A program made the translations under genes and the position numbers. Below are positions 16,386-24,609 of a DNA stretch of 64,000 nt, piece after piece; the first letter of the stretch is position 1, and the number at the start of each line of letters is the position of its first letter. A model generated the notes under the pieces. It had not been told where the DNA came from. It saw nothing but the letters and a program-made list of their open reading frames with translations, and made no database searches. The DNA is from Lutispora sp003527145 (GTDB lineage Bacteria > Bacillota > Clostridia > Lutisporales > Lutisporaceae). The stretch covers positions 22,389 through 86,388 of the forward strand of contig JASBZB010000017.1 in the NCBI GenBank assembly GCA_029983695.1, given 5' to 3'.

Positions 16386-17174
16386 TTAATCTTCTAAGAA
16401 AGCAACCATTCTGCAGAATGCAGCTTCGCCGCCTTTGAAGTTCCATGGGAAGCATCCCAATGTGAGTCTCTTGTTCTGAAGCTCAGGAGCTCCGATTTGT
16501 CCGCCGAGGTTCTCAGCATGTATGCAGTCGTTTTTGAACAATGCATTGTGAGTCAGCTGATAGTCTTGTTCCGGGAATAATTTGTCTACAACTTCTTTTC
16601 CGCCAAGATTCTTTTCTGCCAATGCTCTTACTCTGTCGCACTGTCCGAATGTGCCTTTTCCTAAGAATCTGCCTATGGGAAGGTTCATCGGGTGGTCAGT
16701 GGAAACAGCGTCTACGCACCAGAGCTTTATTTTCTTCTTTATCAGCCAGTCTACCATGTCCGGGTGTGCGCCGGGATGAAGATGGATGTATCTTTCTTCG
16801 TCGGGCTCGGATCCGAATGTGGCATATTTGTACCAGCCTGTGTGAAGAACAAGGATATCTCCTTCTCTTACTTCTACTCTTTTTTCGATCATTTCCGGAG
16901 TGTATGCTGCAAGGTCAAACATTTCGTCTCTCAGGTCAACGATAACGCCGGGTCCATATAACCATTCCAAAGGAATCTGGTCTATTGTCATACCGTCAGT
17001 GATAAAATGTCTTTGTGCATCCAGGTGAGTTCCAATGTGGTTTGATGTGGAGATATACTGAGCATTAACTCCGTGCTCCGGTTTTCTTTTGAAGTATTTT
17101 GCTTCAAATGGGGGATAATAGGGCCAGAACTGAACGTCAGCGTTTAAAGGTTGTGATAAATCATAAAGTTTCAT
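16386..17174 (-). CDS. Cyclase-family metal-dependent hydrolase (kynurenine formamidase-like)
   Basis: 262 aa from the ATG with GGAGG eight bases ahead; the upstream in-frame extension is not preceded by a ribosome site. Metal-binding signature His46-x-Gly-Thr-His50-x-Asp52-xxx-His56 (NHIGTHLDAQRHF) defines the cyclase superfamily, whose members hydrolyse formylkynurenine, isatin or other amides and lactams. Trp-rich GWYKYATF and DAVSTDHPMN segments fit. It leads the half-operon cyclase-nitrilase-NCS2. Ring opening of a cyclic amide or imide is a reasonable inference. Confidence 0.85.
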   Translation of the reverse strand: MKLYDLSQPLNADVQFWPYYPPFEAKYFKRKPEHGVNAQYISTSNHIGTHLDAQRHFITDGMTIDQIPLEWLYGPGVIVDLRDEMFDLAAYTPEMIEKRVEVREGDILVLHTGWYKYATFGSEPDEERYIHLHPGAHPDMVDWLIKKKIKLWCVDAVSTDHPMNLPIGRFLGKGTFGQCDRVRALAEKNLGGKEVVDKLFPEQDYQLTHNALFKNDCIHAENLGGQIGAPELQNKRLTLGCFPWNFKGGEAAFCRMVAFLED

Positions 17175-17249
17175 TATATAAACCTCCAATTTAATTATTT
17201 TTGTATTATTTTTGACAATTATAAATTTCAATTTTTTCAGATATTTACC

Positions 17250-17271
17250 TTTGTGTGTGCTTCACAAATAG
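17250..17271 (-). promoter_or_regulatory. Candidate PucR-type operator upstream of cyclase gene
   Basis: TTTGTG/CACAAA inverted arms (17250-17268) overlap TTCACAAATAG (17261-17271), identical over 11 bp to a word in the pucR-type promoter at 13094-13104. It lies about 80-95 bp ahead of the cyclase start in a 152-bp gap, suggesting a promoter inside the cluster. Confidence 0.5.
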
Positions 17272-17326
17272 TTAGTGCAGTTTTTGTTAATATGTGTTAG
17301 CAATATCTGATATTAGTTAACTGTTG

Positions 17327-18571
17327 CTATTTGTTTAATCCCTTTTCTACCATGAATCTTGCGGCTTTCTTGAAGCAATCCATAGGAGCTGTTACCAAGC
17401 CTGCGCCAACCTGCCCCACTCCGGGATCCTTGTGGGCCATGCCTGTGTTTATTCTTGGTACAAGGCCTGTTTCAAGCACCTTTACCATGTCTATGCCTGT
17501 AGGAGTCCCTCTGAAGTCAAGTGTGGGAATCTTGAAGTTTTTGTTTTCCGCTCCTGTGATCTCGTACATTTCTTGTGTAAACTTAACAGCATCCTTGTAT
17601 GTGCCGCCTACGAAGGCAACTATGGCAGGAGCTCCGGCCATTGCAAATCCGCCTATGCCAGTGGTCTCCGTTATTGTGCTGTCGCCGATATCCGGGTTGG
17701 CATCGTCTTGTGTAAAGCCTGGGAAGAACAATCCTTTTGGAGTATTGGCAGGTGCTGTGAACCATTCATCGCCAAGTCCGCTTATCCTGATGCCGAAGTC
17801 TACGCCGTTTCTGCACATTGCCGTAACGATGGTGCTGCCTTCGATGTTGTGCGCCGCATCGGTGATGGCCTTGCACATTGCCATGGTTATATTGATGGTG
17901 AAGTGCTCGTTGCCGTTGATGAATTCAAATACCTTTGATATTTCTTCCTTGCTTACGCTTACTTTGCTGAGGTATTGACCTATCATCTTTGCAAACATTG
18001 CTGTAGCTGCTCTGTTTCTGTTATGGCAATCGTCACCCATTTGAAGAGCTTGGATGACCAACGCTTTCCAGTCGATACCACCGGATAATTCGACAGCTTC
18101 CTTTATTATTGGGTACATATTGTCTTCCATCCAGTGCAATCTTTCAACAACTGATTCGGAGAAAGCACCGAATCTCAAGCATTTTCCTAAGCCTTCGTTC
18201 ATGTTGGTATATGCGAAATTGCCGTATTTTTTGTTTTCCATTATGAATACAGGCATGGATGCCGACATAACGCCTGCCATAGGGCAAACTGCATTGTGGT
18301 GGTGGTTAGGCTCGAATTCGATTTCTCCGCTTGCTGCAAGCTTTCTTGCAGAAGCTTCGTCTGCAGCCATTCCTTCATATATTAAGGCACCTATAACTGC
18401 CCCTTGCATTGGTCCGCACATTCTGTCCCAAGTTATTGGCGGTCCTGCGTGCAATATAAGATTCTTTTTCATGCCGGGAACTACGTCAATTGCTTTCCCC
18501 GCTCCAACTAAATAGACTTCTGAGTCTTGCAAGCGCTTTAACGCTTCTTCGTTAGCTAGTTTTCTATCCAT
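17327..18571 (-). CDS. DUF1116 protein (YlbE/AllG-like)
   Basis: 414 aa with GGAGGG ahead of the ATG. Gly-rich conserved segments include GPPITWDRMCGPMQGAVIGA, FEPNHHHNAVCPMAGVMS, GDDCHNRNRAAT and DFRGTPTGIDMVKVLETG. DUF1116 proteins occur beside FdrA. In E. coli, FdrA, YlbE and YlbF (AllFGH) have been reported to form oxamate carbamoyltransferase, which makes carbamoyl phosphate. This gene follows fdrA and the 57-aa gene, so the three are likely one enzyme. No YlbF/DUF2877 gene or carbamate kinase lies in the window. Confidence 0.88.
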   Translation of the reverse strand: MDRKLANEEALKRLQDSEVYLVGAGKAIDVVPGMKKNLILHAGPPITWDRMCGPMQGAVIGALIYEGMAADEASARKLAASGEIEFEPNHHHNAVCPMAGVMSASMPVFIMENKKYGNFAYTNMNEGLGKCLRFGAFSESVVERLHWMEDNMYPIIKEAVELSGGIDWKALVIQALQMGDDCHNRNRAATAMFAKMIGQYLSKVSVSKEEISKVFEFINGNEHFTINITMAMCKAITDAAHNIEGSTIVTAMCRNGVDFGIRISGLGDEWFTAPANTPKGLFFPGFTQDDANPDIGDSTITETTGIGGFAMAGAPAIVAFVGGTYKDAVKFTQEMYEITGAENKNFKIPTLDFRGTPTGIDMVKVLETGLVPRINTGMAHKDPGVGQVGAGLVTAPMDCFKKAARFMVEKGLNK

Positions 18572-18593
18572 TTGAATAATCCCTCCTATAATT

Positions 18594-18612
18594 TAACCGT
18601 GAAACACGGTTA
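18594..18612 (-). other. Hairpin between the 57-aa gene and the DUF1116 gene
   Basis: TAACCGTG-AAA-CACGGTTA is a perfect 8-bp stem directly after the small gene's stop and before the DUF1116 ribosome site, without a T-run. It may tune the ratio of the subunits. Confidence 0.5.
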
Positions 18613-18786
18613 TTAACCAAGTAATGCAGCCAATAGATCTGCAGCTTCGCTGTCTCCGCCTGCCGGTGGTCTCCAGTCCATTTGCACGGCTGTTACATTT
18701 TGATCCTTCAGGTCTTCACAGAACTGTTCCAAGCCGATGTTCAGAACCTTAAGCTCCTTGCCGAATATATCATTAACTCTTTTCAT
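18613..18786 (-). CDS. 57-aa FdrA-associated small protein
   Basis: 57 aa, ATG with GGGAGG upstream. It starts MKRVNDIFGKELKVLNIGLE, contains QFCEDLKDQ and ends with the striking MDWRPPAGGDSEAADLLAALLG. The DWRPPAGG word is shared by small proteins and domains that accompany FdrA/DUF1116 genes. It lies 13 bp after fdrA and 41 bp before the DUF1116 gene. No membrane helix, signal or cysteine pair. A structural or substrate-site subunit of the FdrA enzyme is likely but unproven. Confidence 0.8.
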   Translation of the reverse strand: MKRVNDIFGKELKVLNIGLEQFCEDLKDQNVTAVQMDWRPPAGGDSEAADLLAALLG

Positions 18787-18799
18787 CTTTTAACCTCCC

Positions 18800-20353
18800 C
18801 TATAGTGCCTTCATGATCATGCCGGCCAATTTCGATGCCTTGGCATTGCTGCTGACCACGATGGCTCCCGCATCCTCAAGCTTAGCTTTCTGCAGGGCCC
18901 AGTTCTGAGGATCTTCTTCGGTACCGCAAATATAGCAAATGATAGGAATGTGCATACCCTTTTTCTCCATCTTTTCCTTAGCTTGTTTGATCCTCTTTGC
19001 AAAAACTCCGGCCGGGTCAGCATGGGTGCCATAGCCTATGACTATATCAAGAAGTATTACCGCTACATCCTCTTTTTCCACTTCATTCATGAATTCTTCT
19101 TCTCTGAGTGTAGTATCAATCATCGGATGGGCTCTTCCTACTGTGAACTGGTCATCGCCGTAGTCTACACAGCAGTTTTCCTGCATTATATTGGCATCTG
19201 CGAGCTTCATCTTCTTGTTCAGCGGCGTATTGGAGTATACATCTCCTACATAGTCTCTGAGAACCAGCATGCTTTCGTAGCATAGCGTACCGCCGCTGTA
19301 TAGGCCTCTCAGATATTTTTGTCCCGGCTTTAGCAGCTTGGCTTGCTCTTTTGCTATAGCTTCCAGTTCATCATTATTTTCCATGCTGTATTTTGAGCAG
19401 CAGGAGACTTCGGCAAGCTTAACAGCTTTTGCAGCCGCTTCCTCCAATGTAGAAGCCGCCGCTTTGCCTATTGCTTCCACCTTGCTCTTGTCTCCGCCTA
19501 TGAAGTTGATCACAACAGGCTTCTCAACATTTTCTTTTATATAAGCCAGCATCTTATCGGATATTTCTTCTGCCGGCGGTTTGGATATGACTACTATCAC
19601 TTTGGTCTCAGGATCATTGTTTAGGGCTTCGATTCCCTGGAGCATTGTTATGCCCCCGATTTCCAAGGACAAATCCCTTCCTCCGGTACCGATGGCCTGG
19701 GATATGCCTCCTCCTAATTTGTGAATCAATACCATAACTTCCTGCATACCTGTACCTGCAGCTCCAACCATTCCTATGCTGCCCTTCCTTACCTTGTTGG
19801 CAAAGCCCAGGGGAACATTGTTGATCATCGCCGTACCGCAGTCGGGTCCCATGAGGAGCAGCCCGTTGTCTCTGGCATAGGTTTTGAGCTCAAGCTCTTC
19901 TTCCTTGGTCACGTTGTCGCTGAAGAGAAGAACGTGCATATCATTTTGAAGGGCTTTCATCGCTTCTCTCCTGGCATATTTTCCGGGAACGGATATTATG
20001 CAGAAATTCAGGCCGGGAACGGCCTTCAGCGCAGAATCAAAGGATTTGGGCTTGTATTCCTCACCATCGTCTCCGCCGCCATGCTGATTAAGCAATCCGT
20101 CTACTTCAGCCAATGCTTTTTCTATGGCTTCTTGTGTCTCAGCGCTGATGGCTATGACCAGATCTTCGGGAACCGCAGCTTCTGATTCCGGTGTCAAAAG
20201 GCCTGTTCTTTTGAGAACTTCTTTGTTAAGGTCGGAGCCCATCAGAATCGCTGCTTCCGTCACGCCTTCAAATTCCGAAAGCTGCTTGGTCGCGATCATA
20301 AGCTTAACTGAATCATAGTACTCGCCATGTCTGATTACAGTTTTAATTAACAT
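18800..20353 (-). CDS. fdrA: FdrA family protein (succinyl-CoA synthetase-like fold)
   Basis: 517 aa, GGAGG before ATG. The fold resembles the acyl-CoA/NDP synthetase superfamily: a CoA_binding-like part (GMVGAAGTGMQEV about residue 195, MGPDCGTAMINNVPLGFANKV), the SQAIGTGGRDLS segment, and a ligase-like C-terminal half (YLRGLYSGGTLCYE). It is part of the E. coli AllFGH oxamate carbamoyltransferase set by homology, so phosphorolysis of a carbamoyl or acyl amide is plausible. It is the first gene of the operon with the 57-aa and DUF1116 genes. The historical name (suppressor of ftsH) does not describe its activity. Confidence 0.9.
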   Translation of the reverse strand: MLIKTVIRHGEYYDSVKLMIATKQLSEFEGVTEAAILMGSDLNKEVLKRTGLLTPESEAAVPEDLVIAISAETQEAIEKALAEVDGLLNQHGGGDDGEEYKPKSFDSALKAVPGLNFCIISVPGKYARREAMKALQNDMHVLLFSDNVTKEEELELKTYARDNGLLLMGPDCGTAMINNVPLGFANKVRKGSIGMVGAAGTGMQEVMVLIHKLGGGISQAIGTGGRDLSLEIGGITMLQGIEALNNDPETKVIVVISKPPAEEISDKMLAYIKENVEKPVVINFIGGDKSKVEAIGKAAASTLEEAAAKAVKLAEVSCCSKYSMENNDELEAIAKEQAKLLKPGQKYLRGLYSGGTLCYESMLVLRDYVGDVYSNTPLNKKMKLADANIMQENCCVDYGDDQFTVGRAHPMIDTTLREEEFMNEVEKEDVAVILLDIVIGYGTHADPAGVFAKRIKQAKEKMEKKGMHIPIICYICGTEEDPQNWALQKAKLEDAGAIVVSSNAKASKLAGMIMKAL

Positions 20354-20523
20354 CGATTTACCTCCTTAGTTATATGTCAAACGAATCATCAAAGCTTGTT
20401 GTTAATCTCTTAACTGATGTTCTGAATAAAAGAATTCAATTTTCATGGGATTTTCCCTTTGGTATGTCATTATGAACATTTGAACCTATTGTTGTTATGG
20501 TTTTATAGAAGCGAATTTGATAT

Positions 20524-20568
20524 AAAAAAAGAACTGAGGCTGCTCCATGCAGTTTCAGTTCTTTTTTT
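20524..20568 (-). terminator. Terminator after the VOC-protein gene
   Basis: A 20-base arm (seven A, then GAACTGAGGCTGC) pairs with its complement with two G-U pairs around a five-base loop; T-runs on both strands make it bidirectional in principle. It isolates the fdrA operon from the upstream VOC/CoA-transferase genes. Confidence 0.85.
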
Positions 20569-20605
20569 ATATTCCGTCCAAAATTTTATTCTTTGTTATG
20601 GGCTG

Positions 20606-21007
20606 CTATTCACATTGGGAGAGTTCCATGAGGATATTGCCGGTACATTCAGGCTTCATAAAAATTATCCTCCTGGACCTGGCGCCTTTTTTCGGTTTAT
20701 CCTCGATAAACTCTATTCCTTTGCTCTTCATGTATTCGACTGCCTTATCGATGTCATCCACTTGAAAAGCCAGATGCTGCAAGCCGTTTCCCCTGCTTTT
20801 AAGGAAATAGGCTATGGTGCTGCCTTCACCTGTCTCTTCCAAGAGCTCCAGATCTGTCTCACCTATGGGATAAAAGGCTACTTTGAGCTTTCTTTCGGGC
20901 ACTTTTTCTATTCCCGTCAGGGGAATGCCCAGCACATTCTCTAAAAAGCTTCCCAACTCCTCGATATTATCCAAGGCTATTCCAATATGATCTAGACCTA
21001 TAATCAT
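20606..21007 (-). CDS. VOC-fold protein, methylmalonyl-CoA epimerase-like
   Basis: 133 aa from the ATG with GAGGGGG about seven bases ahead; the upstream ATG at 21028 lacks a ribosome site. Glyoxalase/epimerase fold with metal-ligand pattern LDHIGIA near the start, LQHLAFQVDD in the middle and ILMELSQ at the end. Length and motifs match methylmalonyl-CoA epimerase, yet no mutase is nearby. The class III CoA-transferase gene lies upstream on the same strand, and a hairpin separates them. Confidence 0.8.
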   Translation of the reverse strand: MIIGLDHIGIALDNIEELGSFLENVLGIPLTGIEKVPERKLKVAFYPIGETDLELLEETGEGSTIAYFLKSRGNGLQHLAFQVDDIDKAVEYMKSKGIEFIEDKPKKGARSRRIIFMKPECTGNILMELSQCE

Positions 21008-21138
21008 CCCGCAACCCCCTCTATCCATGTAGTATATTATTATACCATATTCTTATTGGATAGGCTATCCATTGAACGGGACTTCATTGCTATTTCAGTA
21101 TAAAGGGTTTGATGGTGATGCCTGTATATAAAAAAGCC

Positions 21139-21188
21139 CTGAGGGTCACCTTAGGAGGTATTCAACGGCAAAATTGACAGACCCTCAG
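21139..21188 (-). terminator. Hairpin with T-run between CoA-transferase and VOC genes
   Basis: CTGAGGGTC and GACCCTCAG arms (9 bp) with a 32-base loop. On the minus strand the stem is followed by GGCTTTTTTATA, fit for termination after the CoA-transferase gene. Confidence 0.65.
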
Positions 21189-21211
21189 AGCGGAATTAGC
21201 TTTACTCTGCT

Positions 21212-22399
21212 TTAGAATATTCCTTTTTCTTTTAATGCTTCAAATTCATCCCTGCTTATTCCGAGAAGCTCCGAAAGCAGCTGAGCAGTGTCTTCTCCCA
21301 ATACGGGGGCCGCTTTTTTTATTTCCCCCTGGGTTTCACTCATCTTGATTGGCACTCCCGGGATTTTCAGAGGACCGGCCACCTTGTGCTCTACCTCCAC
21401 TATCATGTTTCTGGCGAGGACCTGAGGGTCTTCCAGCACCTTGTCTACAGTATTTATCGGACCGTTGGGAACGCCTGCTTCATCCAATATATCCTGCCAT
21501 TCCTTCACGGTTTTGTTCAGCATCTTCGCTGCAATAAGGGGCCTAAGCTCTGTATAATGGTCATTTCTCGAAGGATTGGTCTTATATTCATCGATTTCAA
21601 GAAGTTCCTTTGCATCTATGGCATTGCAGAATTTTTCCCACAGTACATCATTTCCTGCCGCCACCATGATCTGCCCATCCTTGGTATCAAAGGGCTCAAA
21701 GGGCACTATAGACGGATGCCTGTTGCCTTCCGGCTTTGGAACCTTGCCTGTGACCACATATCTCGATATTGCATTCTCAAGGATGGCCACCTGGCAGTCA
21801 AGCATGGCTACATCAACCTTTTGACCTATGCCGGTCTTTTCCCTGTAGTTCAGCGCCGCCAATATTCCGATGGCAGTAAATAGCCCTGCTACAATATCTC
21901 CCATGGAGGTTCCCACTCTGGTCGGCTGTCCGTCCTTTTGACCGGTTATGCTCATTATTCCTCCCATGGCCTGAACCACTGCGTCGTAAGCTGCTCTTTT
22001 GCTGTAGGGGCCGCTGTGTCCAAAGCCCGAGCAGGCAGCATATATTATTTTAGGATTGACCTCTTTCAATACGTCATAGCCCAAGCCCAGCTTTTCCATG
22101 GTGCCCGGTCTGAAGTTCTCTGCCACTACATCCACGTTTTTGATCATTTCAAGAAAAAGCTCCTTGGCTTCAGGCTTTTTCAAATTCAAGGTCATGCTTC
22201 TCTTATTTCTGTTAAGACTCATGAAATAGGCGCTTTCGCCTTCCACATAGGGTCCGAACTGCCTGGAGTCGTCTCCTGTAACAGGCTGCTCCAGCTTTAT
22301 CACATCGGCTCCCATATCGGCCATTATCATCGTAGCATAGGGTCCTGAAAGCACTCTTGTCAGATCCAGGACCTTGATGCCTTCTAATGCTTGATTCAA
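21212..22399 (-). CDS. Class III (CaiB/BaiF) CoA-transferase
   Basis: 395 aa. Signature segments are GIKVLDLTRVLSGPYATMIMADMGADVIKLE at the N-terminus (Rossmann part), NRNKRSMTLNLK, ENFRPGTMEKLG and GTSMGDIVAGLF, which carries the catalytic Asp. Enzymes of this family move CoA between carboxylic acids such as formate/oxalate, carnitine derivatives or 2-hydroxy acids. If the fdrA cluster yields oxalate or oxamate-like acids, an oxalyl/formyl CoA-transferase would fit, but a terminator lies between and the substrate is undefined. Confidence 0.9.
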   Translation of the reverse strand: MNQALEGIKVLDLTRVLSGPYATMIMADMGADVIKLEQPVTGDDSRQFGPYVEGESAYFMSLNRNKRSMTLNLKKPEAKELFLEMIKNVDVVAENFRPGTMEKLGLGYDVLKEVNPKIIYAACSGFGHSGPYSKRAAYDAVVQAMGGIMSITGQKDGQPTRVGTSMGDIVAGLFTAIGILAALNYREKTGIGQKVDVAMLDCQVAILENAISRYVVTGKVPKPEGNRHPSIVPFEPFDTKDGQIMVAAGNDVLWEKFCNAIDAKELLEIDEYKTNPSRNDHYTELRPLIAAKMLNKTVKEWQDILDEAGVPNGPINTVDKVLEDPQVLARNMIVEVEHKVAGPLKIPGVPIKMSETQGEIKKAAPVLGEDTAQLLSELLGISRDEFEALKEKGIF

Positions 22400-22545
22400 A
22401 ATTATCCCTCCAAAATATCCTCATGCGATAAACGTTATGGTTTTAATATTTCTTTGGGACCCGCTTTGAAACCTTTATAACGATATCCAAATATTATACA
22501 CCTTATTAGTTACTGTTTAATAACAGAAGAAAAATTGGAATGAAA

Positions 22546-22578
22546 ATGAGCCACGCAGAACCGTCTCTGATGGCTCAT
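22546..22578. repeat. ATGAGCCA/TGGCTCAT hairpin with GAACCGTC core
   Basis: Eight-base arms enclose CGCAGAACCGTCTCTGA. The arm plus AGAACCGTC core recurs at 63919-63950 (AAAATGAGCCA then GAACCGTCC). It lies in the divergent gap between the CoA-transferase and SulP genes, so it does not serve as a simple terminator. Confidence 0.6.
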
Positions 22579-22642
22579 CATTGTATGAGGCATGAACATA
22601 TGCTAAAATATTTGTGGAACTATTAAAAAAATATAGTATATA

Positions 22643-22656
22643 TTACATATATGTAA
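22643..22656 (+). promoter_or_regulatory. Perfect 14-bp palindrome at the SulP ribosome site
   Basis: TTACATATATGTAA lies five bases ahead of the AAAGGAG ribosome site and 20 bp before the start codon. A regulator dimer site is possible, but the AT content also allows chance. Confidence 0.35.
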
Positions 22657-22676
22657 ATCGAAAGGAGTCATCATTA

Positions 22677-24281
22677 ATGCAGGTTTTCAGACCAAAATTC
22701 TTTACAATGATCAAAAGCTACAATACAGATCAGTTCATCAAAGACTTAACAGCCGGCATAATCGTAGCTATAATCGCGCTCCCTCTTTCTATAGCGCTGG
22801 CCATAGCTTCCGGCGTTTCTCCTGAAAGAGGTCTCTATACAGCCATAATCGCCGGCTTCCTGATTTCATTTTTGGGAGGAAGCAGGGTTCAGATCGGGGG
22901 ACCTACAGGCGCCTTCATGATAATCGTATATGGGATAGTCACGAAATACGGTATGGACGGCCTTATAATTTCCACCATCATGGCGGGCATACTGCTCATA
23001 TTGATGGGCGTGCTTCAGCTGGGAAATTTGATCAGATTCATACCTTATCCTATTACGACGGGATTCACCGGCGGAATAGCTTTAGTGATTTTTACCGCTC
23101 AGATAAAAGATTTTTTAGGAATATCTGCAGAAAACCTGCCTGCAGAGTTTATAGATAAATGGATATTCTATTTCAAAAATGTCGGCTCGGCAAATTTGAA
23201 CAGCTTGATCCTGGGAATAATATGCATCCTAATAATTGCTCTATGGCCTAAACTCAATAAGAAAATTCCCGGCTCTCTTATTGCTTTGATTGTGGCTACG
23301 GCAGCGGCGTATTTCTTAAAGCTCGATGTAGAGACTATAGGCAGCAAGTATGGAGAGCTGTCTTCATCCTTGCCTATGCCTTCACTCCCGAACATAAATC
23401 TTTCTACTGTAAAGATGCTGATACAGCCTGCCGTAACCATAGCCCTTCTGGGAGGCATAGAGTCCTTGCTGTCGGCAGTGGTAGCCGATGGGATGATAGG
23501 AGGCAAGCACAGATCCAACACCGAGCTTATCGCACAGGGCATCGCCAATATTGCCTCCGGAGTCTTCGGCGGCATACCTGCTACGGGAGCCATAGCCCGC
23601 ACCGCCGCCAATATCAAAAACGGCGGCCGCACGCCTGTTGCAGGCATAGTCCATAGCCTTGTCCTTCTTTTGATCATGCTCTTATTTATGCCCCTTGCAA
23701 AGCTTATACCGCTGTGCAGCCTGTCGGCGATTTTGATGGTGGTGGCGTACAATATGAGCGAATGGCGGGCTTTCAGAGATATGATAAGGGAAGCGCCCAA
23801 AAGTGATGCATTTGTGCTTTTGGTCACCTTCATACTGACTGTAGTATTGGACCTGGTAATTGCCATTGAAATAGGCATGTTCATAGCAAGCCTGCTTTTC
23901 ATGAAGAGGATGGCCGATACGACTAAAGTAGACAGTATAGATGGAGATGTACACCAGTTGTCTGATGATGTTTTAGTATATGAGATGACAGGTCCTTTCT
24001 TTTTCGGTGCAGTCGATAAATTTATGGAAGTAATCGATGAATCCAGAAGGCCCTGCAAAACCCTTATCCTCAACATGAGCCATGTTCCTGCCATGGATGT
24101 ATCAGGCTACAGGGCTTTGATGAGCCTATATCTGAACTGCAAAAAGCATGATATCCGCCTGATAATTTCCGATCTGCAGGCTCAGCCATACTCCGTATTG
24201 GAGAAGGCAAAGTTTATCGACAAGCTCGGAAATGAAGGGATCTGCGAAAGCCTTGCCAAGGCAGCAGAAATGGCGTCTTAG
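22677..24281 (+). CDS. SulP-family anion transporter with STAS domain
   Basis: 534 aa from ATG with AAAGGAG; the longer open frame lacks a ribosome site. The SulP membrane part (about 20-400) includes IIALPLSIALAIASG and the family motif GGIPATGAIARTAANIKNGG. The STAS domain (about 430-534) has NMSHVPAMDVSGYRAL. Members carry sulfate, bicarbonate or dicarboxylates. No carbonic anhydrase is adjacent, so substrate is open. A strong terminator follows. Confidence 0.92.
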   Translation: MQVFRPKFFTMIKSYNTDQFIKDLTAGIIVAIIALPLSIALAIASGVSPERGLYTAIIAGFLISFLGGSRVQIGGPTGAFMIIVYGIVTKYGMDGLIISTIMAGILLILMGVLQLGNLIRFIPYPITTGFTGGIALVIFTAQIKDFLGISAENLPAEFIDKWIFYFKNVGSANLNSLILGIICILIIALWPKLNKKIPGSLIALIVATAAAYFLKLDVETIGSKYGELSSSLPMPSLPNINLSTVKMLIQPAVTIALLGGIESLLSAVVADGMIGGKHRSNTELIAQGIANIASGVFGGIPATGAIARTAANIKNGGRTPVAGIVHSLVLLLIMLLFMPLAKLIPLCSLSAILMVVAYNMSEWRAFRDMIREAPKSDAFVLLVTFILTVVLDLVIAIEIGMFIASLLFMKRMADTTKVDSIDGDVHQLSDDVLVYEMTGPFFFGAVDKFMEVIDESRRPCKTLILNMSHVPAMDVSGYRALMSLYLNCKKHDIRLIISDLQAQPYSVLEKAKFIDKLGNEGICESLAKAAEMAS

Positions 24282-24288
24282 ATATATG

Positions 24289-24323
24289 ATGAGCTATCGG
24301 GACTTCCCGATAGCTCATTTTTT
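24289..24323 (+). terminator. Terminator after SulP gene
   Basis: A perfect 13-bp stem (ATGAGCTATCGGG and complement) with an ACTT loop and a T-run. Its arms resemble the GAGCCA/TGGCTC hairpin family with two changes. Confidence 0.93.
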
Positions 24324-24349
24324 TAAATGCTTTTTATAAGCCTTCTTAA

Positions 24350-24380
24350 ATATCTTGGTATATTTCATATATCAAGATAT
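24350..24380. repeat. Inverted repeat in the SulP-to-ABC-operon gap
   Basis: ATATCTTG and CAAGATAT (8 bp arms, 15-bp spacer) in the 286-bp interval 24324-24609, which otherwise shows only AT-rich sequence. It could be an operator for the downstream operon about 230 bp away; support is weak. Confidence 0.3.
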
Positions 24381-24609
24381 GTTCATGTTCATAACCTCAC
24401 GTCTTATTTGTGATTTCATGTTAGCATTGGAAAAGTATGCTGTCAAGAAAAGCAATTATTAACAGATTTTATAGTAAAACAGCAAAATTTCGGTATTCCA
24501 TATTAATGACATTTCATTTACATAAAACAATAATTATATTACTAAACATAATTTTCCCATTGGATAAATTATCATACTGCTGGAAAATAATTTTAAGGGG
24601 GTAAAGCAA

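Noticed and set aside
17331..17978. 215-codon frame antisense to the DUF1116 gene
   Set aside because: Shadow of the real gene; no start signal and no family resemblance.
23168..24094. 308-codon open frame antisense to the SulP gene
   Set aside because: It lies wholly inside a clear transporter gene, has no ribosome site and no recognisable motifs.
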